Shown piece by piece: positions 1 through 5,661 of a DNA stretch of 12,860 nt; position 1 is the first letter of the stretch; each line of letters starts with the position of its first letter. The notes under the pieces are model-generated. The model was given only the letters and a program-made list of their open reading frames with translations, ran no database searches and had not been told where the DNA came from. The DNA is from DALYLB01 sp046154695. GTDB lineage: Bacteria > Acidobacteriota > Blastocatellia > RBC074. The position numbers were made by a program, and so were the translations under genes. The stretch is from assembly GCA_046154695.1 (NCBI GenBank), contig JBJXFI010000055.1, forward strand, positions 1 to 12,860, read 5' to 3'.

Positions 1-64
1 GAACACAACAATGCGCCGATTGTCCATCAATATTGCGAAATTGTGTCCCACTTTTAACCACACC

Positions 65-84
65 CGCCTGCGAGGGCGCAGGCG
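65..84. other. GC-rich hairpin downstream of the PrsW-family gene
   Basis: The 8-bp arms CGCCTGCG (65-72) and CGCAGGCG (77-84) flank a 4-nt loop, about 70 nt after the stop codon of the minus-strand protease gene. No good T-run follows on the minus strand, so it is at best a weak terminator. Nothing else in 1-155 could be supported. Confidence 0.4.
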
Positions 85-155
85 CACCCCATGGGCGCAC
101 GCACTTGAAAACCGCTATAATTCCCTACACTCAATTGCAAACCGATCCAGGCCCG

Positions 156-1658
156 TCAATCAACCCGATCTCGTAAGGAAAAGACCTCGCCCTGAAGTTT
201 GGCGATCAGCGAGAAGCTGCCGGTGTCGCGCGAGGCCTGGGAGGCGCGGGCCTCATGCCAGTGGCAAAGGCCGAGTTTGGCGACGGCGCGGAGAAAGCGC
301 CGCCGGACGTAGAGAAGTTTGCGGTTGCCGAGGGCGCCGAGCATCCATCCCGAACGGCGAAAGACCGAGATCGCGATGTCGAGCTGATGCTGCGAGATCA
401 GCCCGCGTTCGACCTCGCGGGCGAGCGTCGCTTTCAGAATCACCCCTTCACGATGAACCAAAAAGGCAATCGCGCAGACGAAGCAGAAGAAGATCGGCAT
501 TTCGAGCAGCAGATACCCCGCGAAGAATGTCGTCAAATCCTTGATCGCCAGCCAGTTCCACAGGGCGTGCAGAAAGACCGCGAGCAGAAAGCCGAGCAGC
601 GGGGCCAGAATGGCTTTGCGCCGATGATGCGTCTCGCGCGCGATCCCGAGCCCGATGCCCGTCATGCAGGTGAACATCACGTGCGAAAACGGCGAAAGCA
701 CGCCGCGCAGAAAGAAGGTGCGGAAGAAATGGCTCGGTTCGGGGCTGACGCCGTAGTATTCGATATTCTCAACGGCCGCGAACCCGAGCGCGATCACGCC
801 CGAATAAACGATCCCATCGACGATGCTGTCGAAGTCCCGCCGGAAGAAGAAGGCGATGATCAGCACCCCGAGCCCCTTGCTCGCCTCCTCGATGAAAGGG
901 GCGGAGAGAACGGTGGTCAAATGCTCGCCGATCAGCAGATCGAAGAGATTGTTCGCCAGAACCGCGATGAAGACCGCGAAGGTCGCCCCCCAGGCGAAGG
1001 CGACGGCCAGCGTCGAGAACGGCTCCGGATCATACCTGTCCAGCCAGAGAAAGATCGCCAGATAGACGGTCACCGAAACGAGCGAGACGCCGCCATAAAC
1101 GACGGCGCGCCGCCACCCCAGATCAGCGACCACCAGCGCCAGCACCATCAACCCCAGCGCGGCGGTAATCACGAACATCACGCTCGCCGGGGCCGTGTGC
1201 AGGGACTTTCCCGAATCGTGCTCCGGATCGAAGAATCCCAGATGGTGATACGCGGTTTCGCTGATCTCCCACCGCAGCGTATTCCGGGCCAGCACACGCT
1301 CGGTCGTGTGGCTCAACTTGCCCGTCACCGCCGCCGGCATCCGTCCCGTCGCATATTCATCGATCGACACACGCAAAAGCGGCCCCTTCGCGCCGAGCCG
1401 GATCCCGTCGCCATCCCGCAGCCGCATCTGCTCGACCCGCGCCCCGTTGACGTATGTGCCGTTCTCGCTTCGCTGATCAAGCAGGTAATAGCGCTGCCCG
1501 TCGGCCGCGATCTTGGCATGGCGCGTCGAAACGGTCGGCTCGGCGAACCTCACCCCGCATTCGGCCCCGCGCCCGATCAACAGACTCTCCTGCTCATCCT
1601 TGTGCAGCGCGAATTCCCGCCCGGCGAGCGAACCATCTTGAATATTCAATCGGAGCAT
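156..1658 (-). CDS. FHA domain / PrsW-type intramembrane metalloprotease fusion
   Basis: The 500-residue protein starts with an FHA domain (about residues 5-98). Its phosphothreonine-binding motifs are visible: IGRG at 28-31, S44..H47, and NG pairs at 66-67 and 71-72. A linker leads to a polytopic membrane region (about 158-402) with the PrsW signatures: EEASK at 257-261, ENIEYY at 297-302, H326 in PFSH, and H364 in FLHALWNW. In this family the Glu pair and two His are thought to form the metal site for cleavage within the membrane. A soluble, basic C-terminal tail of about 95 residues follows. The FHA domain would face the cytoplasm and could recruit a threonine-phosphorylated partner; that role is inferred, as is the unknown substrate. 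Anti-sigma factor RsiW is the substrate of Bacillus PrsW, but no sigma/anti-sigma pair lies in this window. The ATG is preceded only by a weak purine stretch. The gene stands alone and is divergent from the beta-barrel gene. Confidence 0.93.
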   Translation of the reverse strand: MLRLNIQDGSLAGREFALHKDEQESLLIGRGAECGVRFAEPTVSTRHAKIAADGQRYYLLDQRSENGTYVNGARVEQMRLRDGDGIRLGAKGPLLRVSIDEYATGRMPAAVTGKLSHTTERVLARNTLRWEISETAYHHLGFFDPEHDSGKSLHTAPASVMFVITAALGLMVLALVVADLGWRRAVVYGGVSLVSVTVYLAIFLWLDRYDPEPFSTLAVAFAWGATFAVFIAVLANNLFDLLIGEHLTTVLSAPFIEEASKGLGVLIIAFFFRRDFDSIVDGIVYSGVIALGFAAVENIEYYGVSPEPSHFFRTFFLRGVLSPFSHVMFTCMTGIGLGIARETHHRRKAILAPLLGFLLAVFLHALWNWLAIKDLTTFFAGYLLLEMPIFFCFVCAIAFLVHREGVILKATLAREVERGLISQHQLDIAISVFRRSGWMLGALGNRKLLYVRRRFLRAVAKLGLCHWHEARASQASRDTGSFSLIAKLQGEVFSLRDRVD

Positions 1659-1724
1659 GTGATTTCACTGCTTTTCCCGGCCTGATTGATCCCGTCCGGC
1701 TCCGCATTTCCCGCCGGCTGGCGT

Positions 1725-1753
1725 ATGAGAAACTAAAGGCTTGATTTCGTCAA
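1725..1753 (-). promoter_or_regulatory. Candidate sigma70-type promoter for the FHA-PrsW gene
   Basis: Read on the minus strand: TTGACG (1753-1748), a 17-nt spacer, then TCTCAT (1730-1725). This matches the -35 consensus at 5 of 6 positions and the -10 at 4 of 6. It would give a 5' leader of about 60 nt before the ATG at 1658. Pattern match only. Confidence 0.35.
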
Positions 1754-1799
1754 CATTTACAGGGAAATTCCAGGCGGCCCCGCGGGGCGATTTTTTCGG

Positions 1800-1827
1800 T
1801 TGCAATCCTTCTCTAATTTCATATGAT
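1800..1827 (+). promoter_or_regulatory. Candidate sigma70-type promoter for the beta-barrel gene
   Basis: TTGCAA (1800-1805), a 16-nt spacer, then TATGAT (1822-1827); 4 of 6 and 5 of 6 matches to consensus. It lies in a locally AT-rich stretch. If used, the transcript starts near 1834 and the beta-barrel gene has an unusually long leader of about 250 nt. Confidence 0.35.
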
Positions 1828-2045
1828 ACGCGGGTCCCATTTCAGCCCCGCACGAATGGCGACATGGAAATTTCGCATCCTGAGACATACGACTCCTTCA
1901 ATGGTGCCCCTGCCAAATCGTATTCTCCGAATCAATCGGTCTCTGTTTGCCTTTCGCTCGCGCGGAAGGCCAGCCGCCCGTTCATTCTTTCTCATGGTGT
2001 CCACGCCTGGATGCGGCGTTGGCAGGACTTCATGCCCCATAACCT

Positions 2046-2074
2046 CAAGCTCGCTCCAGCTTGTACTTAGGAGG
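2046..2074 (+). promoter_or_regulatory. Leader hairpin followed by strong ribosome binding site
   Basis: CAAGCT (2046-2051) and AGCTTG (2058-2063) form a 6-bp stem with a 6-nt loop. Five bases later comes AGGAGG (2069-2074), placed correctly for the ATG at 2084. This Shine-Dalgarno decides the start: the reading frame is open back to 1823, but only this ATG has a ribosome site and a signal peptide behind it. The hairpin next to the site could protect the mRNA or tune initiation (inference). Confidence 0.6.
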
Positions 2075-2083
2075 ATTAAGGAA

Positions 2084-2650
2084 ATGCGATACTTGACGCA
2101 TAGATTGTTCTTGATTGCGGCCCTGATGCTATTTGCCATGCCGTTGGCCGCGATGGCCCAGGAATCGACGCAGATCTTCGGCGGCTATTCGTATCTGCGC
2201 GGGGACGACGACGACGGCGGAGTCGACTTGCACGGATGGAACGTCTCGGTGAATCAAAACTTCACGAAATGGATCGGGCTGAAGGCGGATTTCAGCGGCC
2301 ATTACGGCGAGGTCACAGTCATCTCGAATCTGAACAAATCGGATTTGAATGCCTATCTGTTCCTGGTCGGCCCGCAATTCAACCTGCCGAACTATGAGCG
2401 TGTCCGGCCGTTCGCACACATCCTCTTCGGAGCCATGCGAACCAATCTGACGACCTTCCCGACCTCGGGGCGGGTGACGTTGCGGGATTCCGCCTTCGCG
2501 ATGGCGGTCGGCGGCGGCCTGGATGTGAAATTGACCGACATCGTGGCCATCCGCCTGTTCCAGACCGACTACGTTCTGACGCGCTTTGATGACAATACCC
2601 AACACAACTTCCGGGCCTCGACCGGAATCGTTCTCCGATTCAAAAATTAA
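2084..2650 (+). CDS. Small outer-membrane beta-barrel protein
   Basis: The product has 188 residues. A classical signal peptide occupies residues 1-25: positive MRYLTHR, a hydrophobic core, and an AMA cleavage site before Gln26. The mature protein opens with the FGGYSYLR motif typical of small OmpA-like/OMP_b-brl barrels. Alternating polar and hydrophobic strands follow, including segments near 50-60 (GWNVSVNQNF), 63-70, 85-100, 105-120, 140-150 and 155-165. The chain ends in a strand, GIVLRFKN. The size fits an eight-stranded barrel without a peptidoglycan-binding OmpA C-domain. An acidic loop DDDDGG lies near residues 41-46. The cellular role (pore, adhesion or structural) cannot be read from the sequence. 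The start is fixed by AGGAGG at 2069-2074. The facing heptamer arrays begin right after the stop codon, and no ordinary T-tract terminator is seen there. Confidence 0.85.
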   Translation: MRYLTHRLFLIAALMLFAMPLAAMAQESTQIFGGYSYLRGDDDDGGVDLHGWNVSVNQNFTKWIGLKADFSGHYGEVTVISNLNKSDLNAYLFLVGPQFNLPNYERVRPFAHILFGAMRTNLTTFPTSGRVTLRDSAFAMAVGGGLDVKLTDIVAIRLFQTDYVLTRFDDNTQHNFRASTGIVLRFKN

Positions 2651-2651
2651 T

Positions 2652-2795
2652 TGATCATTGATAGTTGGTAGTTGGTAGTTGATAGTTGATAGTTGATAGT
2701 TGATAGTTGGCGGGATTTCGGGCGGCGAAAGCTCCGCCGACCATCAACTATCAACTATCAACTACCAACTATCAACTATCATCTATCAACTATCC
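2652..2795. repeat. Facing arrays of a 7-bp repeat forming a long inverted repeat
   Basis: The left arm has seven direct copies of TGATAGT/TGGTAGT (2659-2707), preceded by a degenerate copy at 2652-2658. The right arm has seven copies of the reverse complement ACTATCA and variants (2747-2795). The arms pair in register into a stem of about 50 bp with only a few mismatches or G-U pairs. The 37-39 nt between them contain a smaller GC-rich hairpin (GGCGG 2721-2725 with CCGCC 2734-2738). The array fills nearly all of the gap between the beta-barrel stop (2650) and the TPR start (2802). It resembles the short tandem heptanucleotide repeats known from cyanobacteria in unit size, but here the arrays face each other. 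Confidence 0.95.
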
Positions 2796-2801
2796 CACAC
2801 G

Positions 2802-4487
2802 ATGGTTGTCAGATTGCCTTATCTTCCCGGAAAGATTCTCCTGCTGTTTGCAGGGAGCACGCTGCTGCTCACGATCGCGGCGGGGGCGCAGCAGCGGCCG
2901 GCGAAGGGGGCGCGCCCCTCGGAACCGAAGCGGGAGCGCAGGGTGGAAGGGATCGGTGCGGCCTCGTTTCGGCTGACGATCCCGAAGATGGCGGGGCCTC
3001 GCGTCGCGGGGCTGTACGATTACGGCTACCGGGTCAATGTGCCGCTTCTGGTCGAGGCGAATCCGGAGGCCGCGGCGGAGGCCGGGAGCGGGAACCGGCC
3101 GGACCTCGCCCACGGCATGGCGAAGGAGCGAATTCGGGAGGCCGACCGGCTGCGCGTCCTCGGCTCGGCCGATTCGATGCGGGCGGCGATGACCAGATAC
3201 GAGGAGGGGCTGAGGCTGCTGCGCGCGTCCGGAAAAGTCGCGGAGCCGGCGGAACTGGCCTCCACGCTCAATCAACTCGGCGCGATCTCCGATTCCCTCG
3301 GCGACCGGCAACAGGCGATCAGCTACTACACCCAGGCCATCCCGCTCTGGCGGGCCGGAGGCGATCGTGAAAGCGAGGCCGCGACGCTGGCCCAGCTCGG
3401 GCGCATCCATAACGCGCTCGGCGACAAGAAGCAGGCGCAGCAATTCTTCGGGCAGGCGCGCCTGATCGTCCAAACGGCCAGCCTGATCACCGTCACCACC
3501 GAAAGCCTGTCAAACGTCGCGCGCGAGGCCGCGACGCTCTTCAATCTCGGAAAACTCTATGAGGAGCAGGGGGAGGGGCAGAAGGCATTCGACCATTTTC
3601 AGCGGGCTTACGCGATCTGGCGGGACACGGAGGATCGAAAGGGGCAGGCTTCGGCCCTGAACAGCATGGGCAGCATCGCGGGGCGCAGCGGCAAGCTGCC
3701 GCAGGCGAACCAGATGTTCGAACAGGCGCTTCCGTTATGGCGCGCGGTCGGAGACCCGCGCGGCGAGGCCGTCAGCCTGAGCAATCTGGGCTTCGTCGCG
3801 GACGGCCTCGGACAGAAGCGCCGCGCCATCGACCTCTATTCCCGCGCGCTCACGCTGTGGCGAAGCGTCGGCGACAAGCGATCCGAGGCGACCGCGCTCA
3901 GCGATCTGGCCAGCCTGTATGCGGCGCTCGGCGATCCCGAACAGGCGATGCGGCTCTACCTTGCGGCGATGCCCTTGCGGCGCGAAACCGGCGACAAGCG
4001 CGGCGAGGCCGCGACGCTCAACAACCTCGGCGGGCTCCACCTCAATGCCGACCGCCGCGACCTCGCCATCGAAAGCTACACCCAGGCGCTTCAGCTTCGG
4101 CGCGAGATCGGCGACAAACGCGGCGAGGCCATCGCCCTCGGCAACATCGCCCTCGTATATCAGACCCTCGGCGATCTGCCCGCCGCGCTCGCGCACTATC
4201 AACTGAGCCTCGATCTGGCCCAGAGCACCAAAGACAAGACCCGCATCGCCGGAATTCTGGCCGGGATGGGCGAAATTCATGCCGCCCTCGACGAGAAACC
4301 GAAAGCCCGCGCCTGTCTCGAACAGGCCCTCGCCCTCTGGCGCGAGCAGAAAGACCGCGAACGCGAATCCGCCACGCTGGCCCTGCTCGCCCGCGTCTAT
4401 TCCGCCCTCGGCGAAAAGCAGCTCGCCGCCGACGCCTACCGCCAATCCCTGGCGGCATGGAAACTCACCGTTCCCGGAATTCGCTGA
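2802..4487 (+). CDS. Exported protein with ten TPR-like 40-residue repeats
   Basis: The product has 561 residues from ATG 2802. Residues 1-29 form a signal peptide (basic start, leucine-rich core, AGA before Gln30). Residues 30-150 are a non-repeat, partly basic region followed by one helical pair. Residues 154-551 hold ten TPR units with exactly 40-residue spacing, marked by recurring NLG, LGD, YxxAL-LWR and GDKRGEA elements. The second unit carries about ten extra residues (near 224-236). Such repeats bind other proteins; in related architectures they precede a CHAT protease domain, but none is present and the protein ends with the last repeat. It is most likely a periplasmic or outer-membrane-associated scaffold (inference). 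The frame is open upstream to 2700, but that stretch merely translates the heptamer array into a periodic QLSTINY peptide, so ATG 2802 is preferred. No Shine-Dalgarno precedes it; the repeat ends six bases before the ATG. Confidence 0.85.
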   Translation: MVVRLPYLPGKILLLFAGSTLLLTIAAGAQQRPAKGARPSEPKRERRVEGIGAASFRLTIPKMAGPRVAGLYDYGYRVNVPLLVEANPEAAAEAGSGNRPDLAHGMAKERIREADRLRVLGSADSMRAAMTRYEEGLRLLRASGKVAEPAELASTLNQLGAISDSLGDRQQAISYYTQAIPLWRAGGDRESEAATLAQLGRIHNALGDKKQAQQFFGQARLIVQTASLITVTTESLSNVAREAATLFNLGKLYEEQGEGQKAFDHFQRAYAIWRDTEDRKGQASALNSMGSIAGRSGKLPQANQMFEQALPLWRAVGDPRGEAVSLSNLGFVADGLGQKRRAIDLYSRALTLWRSVGDKRSEATALSDLASLYAALGDPEQAMRLYLAAMPLRRETGDKRGEAATLNNLGGLHLNADRRDLAIESYTQALQLRREIGDKRGEAIALGNIALVYQTLGDLPAALAHYQLSLDLAQSTKDKTRIAGILAGMGEIHAALDEKPKARACLEQALALWREQKDRERESATLALLARVYSALGEKQLAADAYRQSLAAWKLTVPGIR

Positions 4488-4537
4488 TCCCTCTCCCTAA
4501 ATCAAAATAACAAAATTTGAGACGGCTTCACCACGGG

Positions 4538-4594
4538 GGACACGGGGAACAGGCGGTACAGATTGTTTTTGCTTCCCCGTGTCCGAATGTTTTT
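4538..4594 (+). terminator. Candidate Rho-independent terminator of the TPR gene
   Basis: Perfect 12-bp arms GGACACGGGGAA (4538-4549) and TTCCCCGTGTCC (4573-4584) enclose a 23-nt loop. A TTTTT run (4590-4594) follows after five bases. It lies 50 nt after the TPR stop codon. The long loop and the gap before the T-run make it less than ideal. The arms are also a type of sequence that recurs between genes in some bacteria, so it may be a dispersed repeat. Confidence 0.5.
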
Positions 4595-4607
4595 GGGCCT
4601 GATTTAG

Positions 4608-4646
4608 AAAAATTTGGCCGGAGAACCCGCGAGGCTCTCCGGCCAA
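4608..4646 (-). terminator. Rho-independent terminator facing left
   Basis: TTGGCCGGAGA (4614-4624) and TCTCCGGCCAA (4636-4646) form a perfect 11-bp stem with an 11-nt loop that can close further with CC/GG pairs. On the minus strand the stem is followed by A then TTTTT (4612-4608). On the plus strand no T-run follows. It should therefore end a transcript coming from the right on the minus strand, which implies a minus-strand gene or RNA within 4650-5660. Confidence 0.6.
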
Positions 4647-4721
4647 TGAATGGTATGTGTTGTAGCTGAGTGAGGTGATTCGCCCTTCCGTTTGGACGAG
4701 TCGGTCATCCGTGCGTAATTC

Positions 4722-4862
4722 TCAAATTGCGGATATTCGCCGGACCTCCTGTTGTGTGTTCGTCATTTGGGGTGAGGTGAGTAAACTCGTTCTCCGGCGA
4801 GAGACCGACACGGGAAGCTCGCTTCCTTCGCGTCTTCTCCAATTCATCGATCCACTCGCCAT
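4722..4862 (-). CDS. Possible small protein, 46 residues, unknown
   Basis: On the minus strand, AAGGA (4874-4870) lies 7 nt before ATG 4862. This opens a 46-codon frame that begins MASGSMNWRRRE and ends EVRRISAI before TGA at 4724-4722. It is basic (many Arg), Ser/Thr-rich, and has no membrane segment or signal peptide. I do not recognise it. Support comes from the well-spaced ribosome site and the leftward terminator 76 nt downstream. Against it: the overlapping minus-strand frame that runs to TGA at 4707-4705 is also open and looks equally protein-like (WIDELEKTRRKR, NDEHTTGG), but it has no ATG. So either the coding frame is uncertain or the region is noncoding RNA. Confidence 0.3.
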   Translation of the reverse strand: MASGSMNWRRREGSELPVSVSRRRTSLLTSPQMTNTQQEVRRISAI

Positions 4863-5053
4863 ACAGAATTCCTTATGCCATGGCCGCCCGCGGGCCGCCT
4901 ACGGAATATAACCATTTCCAGGGAAGCCGCCTCCCCTGACTGATCTCAATTCGCTGTTCGTTCCAATGGTGAATTACGATACGTTATCGCGAGATACCGG
5001 ATGCGCCATGCCGCCTGCTCTCTTATCCGTGCCTGGACAAGACAGATCCATCC

Positions 5054-5066
5054 CTGTTATTAACAG
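5054..5066. repeat. 13-bp perfect palindrome
   Basis: CTGTTA and TAACAG face each other around a single T, in an AT-rich part of the gap. The size and symmetry resemble a binding site for a dimeric helix-turn-helix regulator. No promoter could be assigned to it. Confidence 0.3.
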
Positions 5067-5295
5067 ACCAATAGAGATTGCAGGGCGTTGCCTACCGGTA
5101 GTGAGGTTCTGGTTGGGGCTGCTCTACTTCGAGAGTAACTATCGACCTTCGAGTGAGCGATCTATTCTCACTAAAATCAACCGATTTGAAATAGTACGGA
5201 ATCGTTCGCGCCTGTTGGCTTCTGCTTTTCCATCTGCCAGCCCGCTTTCGGCGTCGCTTCGGAGTGAGGAACTCTCGTTACACCAAGGAAGCCGA

Positions 5296-5339
5296 AATTG
5301 ACAAGTTCAATTAGTGGAAAAGTTGAGGGAAGCTCAACT
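5296..5339. repeat. Two adjacent small inverted repeats
   Basis: AATTGA (5296-5301) pairs with TCAATT (5307-5312). AGTTGAG (5321-5327) pairs with CTCAACT (5333-5339) around GGAAG. Neither is followed by a T-run, so they are not terminators. They could be parts of a structured RNA or protein binding sites. Confidence 0.45.
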
Positions 5340-5490
5340 GACGGGGCGCAGTCTACATCAGGCGACTACAAACGGTCAATCATATAATCCGGCATGCCGC
5401 GAGAAATTGTACTACGTCGGGGGCTCTCTCGCGTGGAGGGAAACGGACGCCGCGCCGCCGTCCCGGGGGCCGCCGAAAGAAGCGAAGAAT

Positions 5491-5517
5491 GGTAGTACTA
5501 CCGCCCTGGCAGGGCGG
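5491..5517. repeat. Palindrome plus hairpin doublet
   Basis: GGTAGTACTACC (5491-5502) is a perfect 12-bp palindrome. It overlaps the next stem by two bases: CCGCCCT (5501-5507), loop GGC, AGGGCGG (5511-5517). Compact GC-rich doublets like this often belong to dispersed intergenic (REP-like) repeats, but only one copy is visible here. Confidence 0.5.
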
Positions 5518-5565
5518 CGAAGATGACCGACATGGCATGTAATGAAGGGCGGAAAATTCTTTCTC

Positions 5566-5594
5566 TTGCTCCGGCCGGGGGCAAAGGATATGCT
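5566..5594 (+). promoter_or_regulatory. Weak candidate promoter for the thioredoxin gene
   Basis: TTGCTC (5566-5571), a 17-nt spacer, then TATGCT (5589-5594); 3 of 6 and 4 of 6 consensus matches. A 10-bp palindrome CTCGATCGAG (5615-5624) lies in the resulting leader, 37 nt before the ATG. Pattern match only. Confidence 0.2.
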
Positions 5595-5661
5595 ACCTGT
5601 TATTGAGAAAGAGGCTCGATCGAGGCAGACCTAATCATCCTGATGGAATCCAGATAACACT

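Larger units (their letters stand above)
1659..2083. other. Divergent intergenic region and long leader
   Basis: This 425-nt region separates the start codons of the minus-strand FHA-PrsW gene and the plus-strand beta-barrel gene. It is less GC-rich than the genes. It holds one candidate promoter per strand (listed separately), a leader of about 250 nt for the beta-barrel mRNA if that promoter is right, and a small hairpin just before the Shine-Dalgarno. A plus-strand open frame from ATG 1864 to TAG 2068-2070 (68 codons) has no ribosome site and no recognisable family. Confidence 0.6.
4488..5661. other. Long lower-GC intergenic region with several hairpins
   Basis: This 1174-nt stretch separates the TPR gene from the thioredoxin gene. 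Its composition is nearer 50% G+C than the flanking genes. The plus-strand open frames (4675-4911, 4966-5301, 5314-5526) lack ribosome sites, have serine/arginine-rich nonsense-like composition and resemble no family I know. It contains two hairpins with T-runs near 4538-4646 and a possible small minus-strand gene at 4722-4862. It also holds inverted repeats at 5054-5066, 5296-5312, 5321-5339 and 5491-5517, and a palindrome at 5615-5624. No tRNA or known riboswitch could be recognised. Confidence 0.7.

Noticed and set aside
114..140. Promoter-like TTGCAA and TATAGC on the minus strand after the protease gene, and a TATAAT on plus at 116-121
   Set aside because: The minus spacing is 15 nt, too short, and the plus TATAAT has no -35 partner.
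255..1685. A 476-codon plus-strand open frame opposite the FHA-PrsW gene
   Set aside because: Its composition is low-complexity and charged, with no motifs; the minus strand has intact FHA and PrsW signatures.
2652..2795. Heptamer arrays considered as a CRISPR array
   Set aside because: The units are 7 bp and contiguous with no unique spacers, and the two halves are inverted; no cas gene is present.
2790..3473. Antisense frame over the start of the TPR gene
   Set aside because: Shadow of the TPR repeats; composition dominated by Arg and Pro and no ribosome site.
4966..5301. A 111-codon plus-strand open frame in the long gap
   Set aside because: No Shine-Dalgarno before the ATG, no domain, and Ser/Arg/Leu composition typical of random translation.
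5383..5388. Perfect TATAAT in the long gap
   Set aside because: No -35-like hexamer 15-19 nt upstream and no gene starting near it on that strand.
5314..5526. A 70-codon plus-strand open frame starting at GTG
   Set aside because: It translates straight through the 5321-5339 and 5491-5517 hairpins and has no ribosome site.
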